NCBI GenBank assembly: GCA_002221725.1
Contig: NJFT01000333.1
Location: forward strand, 1-32,954
DNA: 32,954 nucleotides
Direction of reading: 5' to 3'
Source of the DNA: Scedosporium boydii
Taxonomy: Eukaryota; Ascomycota; Sordariomycetes; Microascales; Microascaceae
The notes below the pieces were generated by a model. The model did not search any database, was not told the DNA's origin, and saw only the letters and a program-made list of their open reading frames with translations. Below are positions 21,086 to 32,864 of this stretch, in pieces. The position numbers and the translations under genes are program-made. Positions within the stretch are counted from its first letter, which is position 1; every line of letters starts with the position of its first letter.

Positions 21086-22673
21086 TTAGCCGCAGCAGAT
21101 GACCTTGATGAATTTTTGGAAGCCGGTAGGCTCCGGGGTAGCGGCAGCACCGTTGGGGAGTTGTGCGTTACTGGTTTGCGGCTGAGCCGTCATGTGGGGT
21201 GCCTGAGCTGGCCTCTGTGGTAGGTTCTGGGTGCTGTTCTGGAACTGAGCCTGGGTTGAGCCGTTGGGGGTGGGCATTCCGTGATGACCCCCCACCCCGT
21301 TGCCCATCGGCGCGGCTAGACCGCCGGGGACGTTTGACCGATCTCTCGGCTTGTTCAGCTGCTTGATCGGTGAAGGAGGGGGGGGTTGCGCGGCGTTTAA
21401 ACGGCCGACAGTGAGGTTCTGGCTTTGCTGGTGGGGAGCAGAGTTTGTTACGTGGCGGCTGCCGTGAAGGTCCATCTGGGAAGGGCCGGGACGGGCGTTG
21501 GGGTTGTGCAGGTATCCGGGGCCATGCTTCCCCGAGTCCCACCCCTTTCCCGACTCGGTAGGGATCTTGTCCCAGTCGTATTCGCCATCCTCGACTTCAC
21601 CGACGCTGTGGAGGGCCTGAGTGAACAGGTCACGGAGATAGTCGTAGTCGGGGGTATCCTCGAAACCGAGGTTGCGCACGTAGGTCAGGTATTTGGAGAA
21701 CTCCTCAGGGAAGCCTTCGCAGAGATCCTTGATCACGGTCGTCTGCTTCTTCTCGCCAATCTTCTCGTACTTCTGCTTGTTCGTAGCAGCCTTAAGGCCT
21801 TGCCATGGCAAGCCTCCGCGTAGGAAGTACATGAAGACGTGGCCGAGGGCCTCAAGATCGTCACGTCGAGATTGCTCTCGTCCAAGATGGGTGTTGATAC
21901 TCATGTACCTAGCGGTTCCCGAAAGCGACTTTCGCTCGCGATAGGGAATGTGCTGCTTCGTCTTGGGGTCGCGGTACTGCTTGGCCATACCGAAATCGAC
22001 AACGTGGATGACGTTGGCGGCCTTGGTCTTCGGGCGGCCAACGAGGAAGTTGTCGGGCTTGATATCACGGTAGATCAGGTTCTTCTCGTGGATGGTTTGC
22101 ACCCTCGACAACTAAGAGGACGAGACTCAGCAACCACGCATCTCAAATTGGGGCCGTGTCTGGAATGGAGGGCTTACCATTTGTTTGGCGACCATGACGA
22201 CGGTCTTGATCGAGAATCTCCTTCCACATCGGTCGAAAAGGTCCTCAAGAGAGGGACCGAGAAGATCGATGACGAGAATATTGTGGAGGCCTTCCTGGCC
22301 GAAGTAATAAACGTTCGGGATACCGGCTAAGAGTTGTTAGTCGAGAAGACGCCATGGCGTTGGTATTCCGTCGACTGGAAACCCGAGGGCAAGAGAAAGG
22401 CTCGACTTACGGCATCCGACGAGGATCTTGTAGGTTCGGTATTCATCTCGAAGCTGGGGGGCGTCGCTCTTTCGGGGTTCCTGGGGACGAGTAATTAGCA
22501 CGAGACTGACAAAAAACCAAACCCGAAAAAAACCTGGTACTCACAAATTTGATCGCCACTTGCTGATTGTTGAGCAGATTTGTACCCTCGAAAATAACAC
22601 CAAATGATCCCTCTCCAATCTTCTTGCCTACTCGGTAGTGCACACCAACGACATTTGAGGATGAGGATGCCAT
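21086..22673 (-). CDS. YCK2: Casein kinase I, plasma-membrane Yck1/Yck2 type (CkiA / CK-1b)
   Basis: Four exons, 22673-22545, 22480-22411, 22326-22178 and 22111-21086, give 457 residues; introns are 64, 84 and 66 nt with donors GTGAGT, GTAAGT and GTAAGC. The serine/threonine kinase domain covers about residues 13-285: glycine loop IGEGSFG (19-25), ATP lysine K42, catalytic YRDIKPDN (D132), DFG at 155-157, and the CK1 signature around 227-241. The run [20 protein letters not shown] is shared with the Yck branch. Residues 290-457 are a Gln/Asn/Pro-rich tail ending in FIKVICCG; the twin cysteines are the expected palmitoylation anchor for the plasma membrane. Family roles include nutrient sensing, endocytosis and transporter traffic. 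The fourth exon starts at TTG (Leu117) after a splice, so it is not an independent start. The promoter side is an unusually long 5.7 kb. Confidence 0.95.
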
Positions 22674-23787
22674 GTTGATGGATATGAAAAAAGGAGGATG
22701 AAAGATGGGGAGATTAGAGGCGAAGGAGGCTTTGTCTGGAGCAGATACTGTTCAGGAACAAGCGAAGGGAGAAAAAAAAAAGACAGACGCGTGCTTGAAA
22801 TGTCAAGGCTCGCTGGCTGGCTGGTTCAGCACATGAACAGACTGGGGAAATGCTCTCGTGTCTAATAATCAAGATGACTAGTTAGTTGCATTGTTGAGGC
22901 CAAACCACCATTTCGAGAAATATGAACAGGAATAATTTCAAGGCTGTCTGTCTTCGCAAGAGGGAGATGGACAGTGCTAGGGATTAAAGGAAATTGAATG
23001 GAACCACAGTGGGAGAAAAGAAACTTGAAGTCAAGAGTGGTAGCGTGGTACAGAGCACAGCAATCAACGATGCTGAGGCTGGGGGGCGCTGAAGAGGGTT
23101 TCTTGGGTGTGGTTGTAGTGGGTGCAATTTTTTTTTCTCCTTCCCAAGCAAGCAGTCACCTCCCAAAATAGCTTTGGAGGCAACAACATTGAAGGCTTGG
23201 GGGAAGTAGAAGCACTGTAACGACTTACACTGTGTTGCATGTAGCCCGCAGACGTAGACGGGGAGGAATTCGATAAGGGTGATTCGAATGAGAGAGGGTG
23301 TCGTTGATGTCGTCGTGTCGTCTGGTCGAAAGGGAAGGGCACTTTGATGGCTAGAGGCAAGTCGAGGACTGGGCGCGCTAGAATTGGGTAGCGAGAGCCA
23401 GAGATGGTGTTGAGTGGAGGGCGGAGGTTGATCGGTCAACACACAATTGGCGGTGGCAGGGACGAGACACTGCAATTGTAGGTGAAGATAGCTCGGGGGG
23501 GATCAACTTCGCGCTTGTCGGTTATCGCTACTCGGGGAGGAAGATGGAATATTTCGAATGTTTTACTGAGCTGGACCTGGGTTGAAAAGCAGGTCAACGG
23601 GACGCAGCACGAGAGAGAAGGGGATTCTCGTGTTGGGCGGTTGGGTCACGGGCTGGGAAGGGAGGGAGGAGAAGAGCGAGGGAAGATGAAGGAGAGAGAG
23701 AAATTGATGGGGAGCGAAAAGGTAAGAAAAGAAAGGGAAAGGAACGGGTTTAGGAACATTGAAGGGGGAAATGGCATCAAACTCGGA

Positions 23788-23798
23788 GTACGAAGTAC
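23788..23798. repeat. GTACGAAGTAC dispersed element (reverse orientation)
   Basis: Reverse-orientation exact copy of the 11-base element, about 1.1 kb upstream of the kinase start. It is followed by CGGTAACGGTACC, which adds a further GTACC block. Confidence 0.6.
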
Positions 23799-23987
23799 GG
23801 TAACGGTACCTGACTGCTAGTGGACCTGGATTCAGTACGTTCGTGTACAACGATCTAATGCAAAGCCCGCGTGGCTGGAAAGGCGGTTAGAGGTATCGTG
23901 AGGTACTGAGGTACAGCCAGGTTCCGCGGGGGTGGGGAATTTCAACATAAATTTGAATACGCTACAACATGAACTCCCTGTGTACCT

Positions 23988-24003
23988 TTGTACTGAGGTA
24001 CAA
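23988..24003. repeat. Short GTAC-rich hairpin
   Basis: TTGTAC (23988-23993) and GTACAA (23998-24003) form a perfect 6-base stem around TGAG. Further GTAC blocks lie on both sides (GTACC before, AGTACGAA after). It resembles a degenerate relative of the ACTTCGTA element. Confidence 0.45.
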
Positions 24004-24504
24004 GTACGAATTGTGCTCTGGTGCTTGGCTGGTCTGTGTTTACGAAGCAATGTTCTGTGCTTGGATCACACTTCCAGGCACTGCAGTGTATGTACATAAA
24101 CTGCAACATAGGATTGATGTTAGTTGCTTCGACGGGGACGGCTTGACGAATCTGACTTGGGCCAGCTACTTCGTATGGAGTAGCAGTTTAATAACAGCTC
24201 GCCAAGTCGCGTGGGTCATGGTTCGTGGGCCGTCGGTCAGCGTCGTGGGTACACTACTGTTCAGGCAACTTGACAAAACAGGCGACAAGGGAGGCTGGAT
24301 GGAGAGGGCTTGGTTGGGGTGTGTCTTTCTCGCCACCTTCCTTCACAGTCGCTATTAAACTAGGTTATGCCAGAGTTGGGTGGGTAACTTGATCAATAGG
24401 CTCCAGGGGCAAGCCAAGTGGTTGGCATTAATAGTGGGCGGTACACTGGTCTGTCGTGTACGCCTCGCCTCGCAGCCCCCATTCACCAGGCTTGTACAGG
24501 AGGA

Positions 24505-24515
24505 GTACTTCGTAC
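24505..24515. repeat. GTACTTCGTAC dispersed element
   Basis: Exact 11-base forward copy, about 1.8 kb upstream of the kinase start and preceded by AGGAGGA. Confidence 0.6.
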
Positions 24516-27500
24516 CTTGCTCGGCCCCAAAATTAAGTCATCTCGGCATCCCTCAATGAACAGTCTTCAATCACAGCTTAATGGAGGCTGAAAGAGGCAC
24601 TGCACAAGCCAGAGTGCCTAGCTACGGGCGATCGGTATAGCTTGGGAGTTTGACAGCCGCAATCTCGTGATCCCGAGGAAGACGGCTTCGGGAGAGACAA
24701 ATGGCCCCAGCAAAGAAGAAAAAAGTAAGAAATAGGGAAAGCCCGAGGGTGTGCCCGTCATGGGGATTTCGATGGTCCTAAAGTACGAAGTGCTGAGGAC
24801 TGAGAACGGCATTAATACTTCGCAGTCTCTCTGACCCCCTTCTTGGTGGCTTTGACCAACAAGAATCAAGCCGTATGTCGATCCTGGCGTCTGGTTCCCA
24901 GGTCCCTTGAGGGGAGGGGGGTCTGTAGCATCTTGCTGTCCATCCATCAATTGATGTCCTCTCACGGCTGCACTTTCCTTGACTCGATGGTTATAGCTCT
25001 TCTTGATCAATTAAGATTTTTCTGACTTCATACTTCGTAGGTGTTAGGGGAATCGTGTGCCGTCCGTCCAGGAAAGGGACTGATATCTCCGTCGATTGAT
25101 TTGATCTCATTGATCCTTGCGGACATGCGGGCTTAAGCGTGGGGGATGCGAGATCAATAATCTGATCCATTCAAATTGCTCTCGCTTCGTAGATTTGAGG
25201 TTGTGAGCAAGACCTACTTTGGACAATTTCTTGCTGCGTCAATCAAGTATAGAAGTTTAGTGAATACCCCAGCCTGAGGATTAATGTCAATACGAAGTAC
25301 AAGTCCTTCGGAGTTGGGACTGGGGGTTGATCTTAATGCATTGATGAACACTTTGGAGATCGCCAGATCCTAAATATAGGCGAAAGAGGCTTAACGCCGG
25401 CTGCGAATAGGTCCATAGGGGAGTCGGATATTTGCTTTTTGATCAATCTTTCTTTTTTCGGGTGCATTGCACTGACTTGGCGCAGCATTCAGGCTCATCC
25501 TTAAAAATAAACAAATGGAATTTTTTTAACAAAATTTCTCGTTAAGCACAAAGTAATGGTAGCCCGTTGGCGAATTGAGTCTCAATCGGCAAGCGAAAAT
25601 GCCTCTCTCACCTTCCATCTTGGAAAAAGGTTGAATCTCGGAATGTGATCTGGCAATTTCAGACCCAACCGCCTATGGCCCCACAAGTGGCTCCTTCCTC
25701 GAAGTCTCGAAGAGGATGGTGACCACTGACCAGTTACCGCTGACGGCGGTCATTCCCGAAGGGGGGGCTGAATCCGGGGACCTCCCTGTTCGCAAGCGCG
25801 GGATGGCGGGTGAGGCTGGTGTGGACATGAATAGCAGAGGCTGCGGAGGCATTGATCAATTCCAGAGTGTGGAGAATGGGGGATTGAATCAAACGATCAA
25901 ATCAATCGGTCAGGAGGGAACATATAATGCTACCAAGTGCTAGTTTCTCGCCTTGCTCTCAGGTGGCTCCTCTTTTTTTCCCCTTTTCTTCTTTTCCCGT
26001 GATCCGTGATCCTTTCAACGACGAGGTCCCATTTGATTGATGCGACTTCTCCCTTCAGAGACCCTCCTCTCCTGCACTACACGACGCCAAGCGGAGCCCT
26101 CACCGCGACCGGAAAGCCACGACTGCTGGTCTCGAGTCTAACGGGGTCACCGAGGAGACTACCGACTTTGTTTGTACAAGCCGATTTGCGGACATCGAAA
26201 GATTAACGAGCACCACGATCCGTCTCAATCCCAACCTGCGAAGGACCAAACAAAATCCCGTCACGAAAGGGACATCTTGATAGAAAGAAAACTCGGATAA
26301 CCCATTCTCAAATCCACGTCCGGGTCCCACCACTGTTTGTACCGAGCCAGGCCCCCCAAAATGCTTATTGCGCTGCAGATGGGGCTGGCCAACGCTTAAT
26401 CGGCACGTTTTGTGCAACATTGCCTGGCAGTAACTTCGGCTGGGGTAGCATTTTAGGGGACCAGGGTATCGATAGATCCTCTCGGTTGATGCCCCCAGCC
26501 ATAGTTTTCTGTGTTTTTCTCATCAAGAATAAATTCTCATCACATATCACATGTGAAGCAGTGATTGCTCTCCGCTACGAAGAACAACTCCGAAGCAGGA
26601 AGTACGAAGGAATTGATGGTTTGTGCCCCTGCATTGCAACTTTGATGGATTCAGATGGACAAGTATTGAACAATTTCAGCCAGTTCAAGTGCTTCAGACG
26701 ATACCGAGGTACGAACAACATCAACTTGGCCGTTGGCTGTCCTTTCTCACATCCTGCATCATAGACAACAAATCAATTCGAATTGATGCTCCTCTTATGT
26801 TTGTACGAGACACCCCCTCGCAGGATGCATACATCAATGAAGCCAATGTCCATCGTCCCTTGACGGATATCGATACTCGGTATCAATTTTTAGTTCAAAG
26901 TTTAGACTCCAAAAGCAGCCGCCTCCCCCTCCGTCAAATTGACTTTATGACCCCTTACTTCGTAGCTACAATTGTATCAACACAGTTCGCTGTCCCTTAT
27001 TGACAAGTATATTTGATTGAGGCTTTACCATCTCCAGACTCAAGACTCGAAGGTCAACGACGGACAGACAACAATCCAAAGGACCCTGCTGATCATACTA
27101 TTTGTTTACCGATGCGCTAGTGCAAATCCCTCCTCCCCAACTCGGCCCAGCGCAGTCTCAACGCCAGGCCAAAACCATCAATGATCTGTTGGTGCAACAC
27201 CCTGGCGCGAGAAGAATCGAGCGATGACCGCCTCGATTTTCACATCGCATGCACTATTACCCCATCTACCACTCACCGCTAGGTAGCTGCAGTAGTGTAG
27301 TTTCCCGACGTAGACCTGCCGAAGGAGAAGAAGAAAATGTTTCACTTTTCTCCGATATCCGGAAAAGGGATAAAAAAAGAAAATTCAAGGGAAGAGGGAG
27401 AAGAAAAAGAAAAACTCCGAGACAGCATTGATCTCGCGTGCGGTTTCCCGACGACTGCCCTTTGATTGCTCCTGCGCCCCGCGACAAATCCTCGGACGTC

Positions 27501-28366
27501 GATCTTTCCTCCACCAAAAATATCAAATGTCTCGCACATGAGAATCTCGTGAGGCCGAAAGTCGTATCCCTGCTATCTCCGAAAAGCCCCCTCGTCCCTC
27601 CCTCTCCAGTATCTTGTACAAACTCCGGCGTCACGTGTAATACTTGTCGACAAACAACATGAAGGTGGTGTCAATCCAGTTCGCCCAACAAAGATGAGGA
27701 CAGGAACAGCACACGGCAGCCCGCCCACCATTTTCAATATGCGACGTAACCAAACTCTACAACCTCGAGAGAGGAAAAGCCTTATAGTAGTACAGTTACA
27801 TACCGACATCCGCGTATGCAAAGAAAACTCACTAAACCGGTTCCTCCCAAACCACCAAGACTAGGGAAAGAAGACAAGAAGAGCCAGTTGAAGAAAAACA
27901 ACACACACCAGTAATGACAATGAGCCAAATCCCAGGACAGACCGACGAGGCAAGGAAATATGGAAAAAAGAAAGAGGATAACATAGTTCTGGCCCCTTTT
28001 TTTTGCGCTTCGACTCGTGTCGATATTTGATAACTTTTTTTTTTCTGTTTCTTTGTGCTTGACACGCCCGATATTTGCATACCTTTCAGTCTCTTCTCGT
28101 CTAGAAAAAAAAAAAGAAGAGAAGAAGAAGAAAAAGCCCAAGAGAGAATATTAACCCTAACAAAAGAGATACAGGCATCAAACAAGTGAGCGGCTAGGGC
28201 CTTCTTTCCCCATACCAAATGCTAAATAGAAGAAGAAGAAGGAAAAAGGAAAAGGAGAAAAACCCAGCCCTATTGACAATGTACAAAAGAGAACAAGAAA
28301 GTATCATGAATGTTTCTAATCAGCAACTCGCGAGAGACAAGCCGGCCTGGAATCCCAAACTTGACC

Positions 28367-31300
28367 TCACATCATCATGGCGGAACCGTTCGCGTCCGCC
28401 GGATATCCGTCTTCGTCCAGATCCGTATGCACACGGGTCGCCTCCAGCTTCTTCGCCAGCGTGTCGTCAACGAGGCTGTTAACCGCGTTGCGCGCTTCCT
28501 GGTCGGTGCTGCGCGCCCACTCCTCCAGGCGGCATTTGTCGATGAACTTGCGCAGCTGCGTGTCCTCCCACTTCATGGCATCCAGGAGCTTATCCCGGAA
28601 GCTCTTGTCCGCGTCCTTGAATCGCCGGTCAAGCTCATCCAAGTACACGTGGAGGCTGTCCTTGGGACTAAGCGGCTTGAAGTGTTCGTTAAGATCTTGG
28701 TCTAGAAGAAAGGTAGGAGAATTAGTATTGGCAACCTTGAACCAGTGGGTATTAAGAGGAAGGCCATGTTTTAACATGTCACTTACAGTTACCAAAACAA
28801 GCCGCGTAGGTGCGGAACAAGGTGGTATTGCTGATAATGTCCGCAACCTCGATGTCAGGCTTGCGTTGAGTATCGTTGATCTTCGACCAGTCGTCTCGGG
28901 TGAAGCACCGCCTCCAGATAAGCCTCCTGGTCTGCTTGTATTCCTCTCCCACGAGGCCGTGGTGAGCAACAGATAGCGCTAAGAAGAACCGCTCATCGAC
29001 AACCCCGGGCGTCTGATCGTTGAATTTTGCTAGCGTTAACACGTCGATAAGCGTCAACGGGTCGAGAGTCTCGTGCCTAAGGAGTCGTCGGATGCCGGTC
29101 TCGAGGAGCTGGCCGAAAATCTTGTGCTTCTTAGGTACCTCAGGCGCATGAGCTTCCATAGCCAGCTCGATCTCTGCAGCCTCGTCAACTGCCGTCTCGA
29201 CGGTGCGGTAGATTTCCCTGAAGAGGGCATCCTGGATCTTGATAATCTCCAGCTCGTTGTCGACCTTGAAAAGCTGCTCCTCTCGTACAGTCTCAGGTGC
29301 GGATTTGGTATCCGCAGGGCCGAGCGCGAACTCTCGACTAAGGCTCGAGTCGCTAGCCATCAGAGCTAGCTTTCCAAGACTGAGCTCGACCTTCTTGTTC
29401 CACAGTAGTTGCTCTTTCGACAAGCCCAGGTCAAGGAGCGTGTCAGCCGCGTGAGAAACATCCTTCTCTTCCTCGACGTCGTTGATCCAGGAGATTTTGG
29501 CCAGCTCGGGTTTGCTTCGGAGGTACTTCGTCTTGTAACCATGAACATCGCCATCAAAGTCCAGAACGCCCATCACCCCGTCCTTAGCAAGGAGAGTGTC
29601 GTAGGCAGCGAAGGCGAAATCTTGGCCATACCTGTCAAAGTATCCCTTTAGCCGAGCTCTGAGAGAGTCCACTTTAACCAAGATCAGGTCTGAGGCGTCA
29701 ATCGGCACCTTGGGATCCCGGGACTTTGCAATGAGACCGTGAATCTGGACAATGAGCACGTCGGCGAGAGCGGACCAGCACCGATGCTTCTCCGCAATCG
29801 CCATCGCGTCGTCCCAAAGTTCTAGGTACTCGAGGGCCAGGACCTTGTCGTATCGGGAGGTCATGTACGCTTCGGCACAAACGTGGGCCCATTGCAACTT
29901 CTTCGCATCGTTCGTCGTCGTGGCCCAGCGCGACTGCTCCAGCACGGACAGTAGATATTGGTCGGTAAGGGTCGGGAGGTTGGCAACAATTTCGGAAAGA
30001 ATACCAGCGGTGGGTCGGCGAGCAGACTGGCGATGCTCATCCTTGCCGGGGTAGAATTGTTGAAGCCACTGATGGCACAGCTCGAGCAGCCGTTTGGCGT
30101 TATTGCAGACAAAGTGAGACCCGGTCCAAGGCTCGGGAAGGCCGGTGTAATCGGCAAGGATTCCGTATTCCATCTCTTCTCCGTCGAGACCATAGAGCTG
30201 GAGATTCTTTAACCGGAAATCAATGCCACCCTTAAGGCTAATCACGTTCACGCTAACAGCCTCCTCCATAAGGTAAGAGAGCTTAACGTCATCCAGCGTC
30301 TGACCCTTGTACATGTGCTTGATAACTTCGTACGCCCAGGCGATGAAGATCTCAAGCCTCCAAACATCATTGATGAACCAGTGCCTGACACGGTCTACCT
30401 CTCCGACAACCGTGTTCGGGTTGCTCTTCTGGTCCTCGTGAATATACTCGACAATTTCGGTGATGAGCGTCTTCTTGTTGTCGACAGGCCGCTGCGCGAC
30501 AAAGACCTCCTGCTTCTTCCACAGCGCCACCGAAACGGCCATCTTCTCGGCATTCCACAGAAGCATCCACCGCGTAGGCCGAGACATCTGGACGTTCGTC
30601 GAAGCCAGATAGTGAATGAGTCGCTCGAGCGCTAGGCTGCGGCTCCTGAGGTTATCCTCGAGCGAGACGGGTAGGGTTCCGATATGGGGGTTTGTCGAGC
30701 TGACAATCTCATGGCTCAACGTCAACGCGGCGTCCGACATCTCATCATGTGTGAACTGTACATCCCGTCGTCCATCGAAAAGGAGGGGGTTATCGGCCTT
30801 TACGCCGTAGAAGACGGCTTGCTCAAGCTTGCTCTTCGCAGTTACGCGCGGCGCCCTATCGCTAGCAAATCTCTCCACCTCTGTCGTGGCGATTCGAAGA
30901 GTGCCAACCCCTCTAACCATGATGACGGCGGTAGGGTTCTTGGCCTTGTGGCGGAGGGTTCTGGAATCCTCGTGGCCCGTAACAGCAGGAGGTTCCTCGA
31001 ATCCAGAGCCGATAATTTCAAGGATGTTATCATCGCGGAGGTCAATGACATCCTCATATAGGTCGGGAGCCATGTGAGTATCTTCCTGAAGCTGGGCATC
31101 GGGCGACAGCGGAGGTATCGCTATCGACGCAATGACGGCTGCGCGGTCGAACACAACAAAGGCGACAAGGGCTGGGCGTGGGAGATGGATGCGCGGCCGG
31201 AGGGCGTTAACCGCCGGCTTGGTGTTAATGGGAGTGGTGTAGCAGGTAATGGGGCGAACCATGCCGATCCGAGCGGATCGGGGCGCTAAGATGACCTCGA

Positions 31301-32864
31301 CGAGGGCATACCGCGCGCTGAAGCGCTTAGTGAGGCTCACCACGAGGAGGAGGTGTTGGATGTTGCTGTCATCAGACTCGATGGCATCGCTAAGCCTGCT
31401 CATGTCATGATACTTGGATTCCAAGCCCTTAGGTACGTAAGTAAAGTCAAGAAGCTCAAAGGAATCGGCTGGGAAGTCGGAGACTGATTGATCAGCATCG
31501 TAAAACGCATCGATGATAGATTCGCGGACGTCGGCTTCGCCAAGTGTATCGTAATGGCCACCTCGGTGGAACTTCCACGCAATCAACTTTCCCTTAACAG
31601 TCGCAGCGACGACATTTCGCTCGCCGACGCGACTCGACCTCTCTGCCCGAACGGCGGCTATCTCTCCGCGGCCGGTAGAGTGACTGAGGGCGTGGCGGAT
31701 GCTGCCGAAAATGCCGGCATGGGAAGCACTGAGGCTGGTGTCGAGGAATCGAACCGAGATGGATGGCCGCCCGTGGCTGTCGCGGACCATCATGTGGGCG
31801 AGGCGGCCACTGCTCATAGCAAGGACGAAACCGGCGGATTCGGCCGGGGTAATCTGTATTACCCGCTCGCCGGAAGACATGCCGTGGATCGCGTACTCGA
31901 CGCCATGTCGCTGTTGGCGCATGAGATCAATCGTCGCGGCGCACGAGATAGTCTCCCAAAAAGTTATGCGGCCACTGGCAGGCATTACAACCACTAAGCC
32001 AGGCTCGGTCGATGACGCCGATGGGGGTACGAGGGACGCCAGAGGTAGGGGATCGGTAGGGCTCCGGGAAGGATATGGGAGAGAAAAAGTAAACGTCTCG
32101 GGTGATGGGGTCGTCGATGTGTATGGCCACACAATGGCATGGGTATGAGTGAGGGTAACAGCGTAGCCGCTCGAAGAGAAGATGTCTCCATGTTGGGGAG
32201 CTACAAAGAACCAACGTCAGCCTACTTTACACGATGCCGACGGTGCAGACGAGGGGGGAGCCGTCAAGTATGATGAGAGCGTGCATGATAAACATACCCG
32301 TAACATCAGCGCGTAACCTGTCGGGTAGCGCAGGCAATTTGCTGACGGTATAAGCGTTGTTTGTACTCTGAAAAAAGAGATCAGTTAGCAGCCCTTGATT
32401 AAAATAATAATAATAATAATAATAATAATAAACAAAAGGGGGACAATGTTAATTATTGCGGCGAAAACCGCATTGTTGTCTGAAGGGGAGGGAAAAAAGT
32501 GGCGATGCGAGAGGCAGGATTGCGAGCAAGGGGGAAGCCATACCAAAACAACACTACCATCTCCTTTGCTAACTCTCTCGCTCGCCTTGGGCTTTTTTGC
32601 GCGGATGCCTAGATCCCTCTTAGGTACGGGCATGTTCTCGATGCCGTCGGGTTTGATATCTATTGCTGATAGCCTGTCGGGCTTAACCTCAAGCATCTCA
32701 GGGCGGACGTCGGGATTCACAAAGGTCTGCTCGGTCAAGGGAACTCGTTGTCGCTTCGCTTTGGGCGGCTGAACGAGGCTATCGGTACTCTTCGGACGCT
32801 GTCGACGGCGGCTCCTCGTGCCGGCGGCTGGGCCAGTGGCCTCATGAACGGCCGGGGAAAACAT
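28367..32864 (-). CDS. NUP133: Nucleoporin Nup133, Y-complex of the nuclear pore
   Basis: Four exons, 32864-32544, 32367-32298, 32200-28787 and 28701-28367, give 1379 residues, in the usual range for filamentous fungi. Donors are GTATGG, GTATGT and GTAAGT, with CTAAC, CTGAC and TACTAAT branch sites. Nup133 is a membrane-proximal member of the Y-shaped (Nup84/Nup107) scaffold needed for pore assembly and mRNA export. Residues 1-107 are disordered and basic (SRRRQRPK at 18-25, PPKAKRQR at 33-40). The Nup133/Nup155 beta-propeller starts near residue 112 (AYTVSKLPALPD) and includes THTHAIVWPY, running to roughly residue 600. The remainder is the alpha-helical stack, with the C-terminal domain including HFKPLSPKDSLHVYLDEL. 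The last residues are three methionines before TGA. Exon joins are supported by continuous reading and family similarity. Confidence 0.93.
32403..32429. repeat. (AAT)9 microsatellite inside NUP133 intron 1
   Basis: Nine AAT units on the plus strand read as ATT repeats in the 176-nt first intron of NUP133. The tract lies just upstream of the branch site (GCTAACTGA near 32382-32390), which is itself about 20 bases from the acceptor. Its length probably varies between strains. Confidence 0.85.

Larger units (their letters stand above)
22674..28366. promoter_or_regulatory. Long upstream region of the casein kinase gene; second gene-free gap
   Basis: The first 70 bases before the kinase ATG are pyrimidine-rich on the minus strand, as expected for a leader. 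A GTAAGT at 23227-23222 (minus) followed by an ATCCCTAG acceptor near 22978 could mark a 5'-leader intron of about 250 nt; this is speculative. From 23788 to 26964 there are seven ACTTCGTA motifs. From 24389 to 25900 TTGATC/GATCAA sites are common. From about 27340 to 28270 the plus strand is purine-rich, partly the presumed 3' untranslated region of NUP133. No open frame here looks like a known protein, and none exceeds about 130 codons. Confidence 0.45.

Noticed and set aside
21425..22330. Plus-strand frames of 132 and 163 codons over the kinase gene (21425-21823, 21839-22330)
   Set aside because: They are antisense to kinase exons, and the second runs across an intron; neither has family motifs.
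24371..24395. GTTGGGTGGGTAACTT, similar to the 3' part of 5S rRNA
   Set aside because: Only about a dozen bases match; the rest of the 5S sequence and its internal control region are absent.
27425..27475. Minus-strand translation GNRTRDQ, a pattern sometimes produced by translated tRNA genes
   Set aside because: The DNA has no A or B box at the right spacing and no cloverleaf could be drawn.
31745..31755. Exact polymerase III B box (GGTTCGATTCC) on the minus strand
   Set aside because: It lies inside conserved NUP133 coding sequence (SVRFLDTSL). The flanks do not form a T stem, and no A box is placed correctly.
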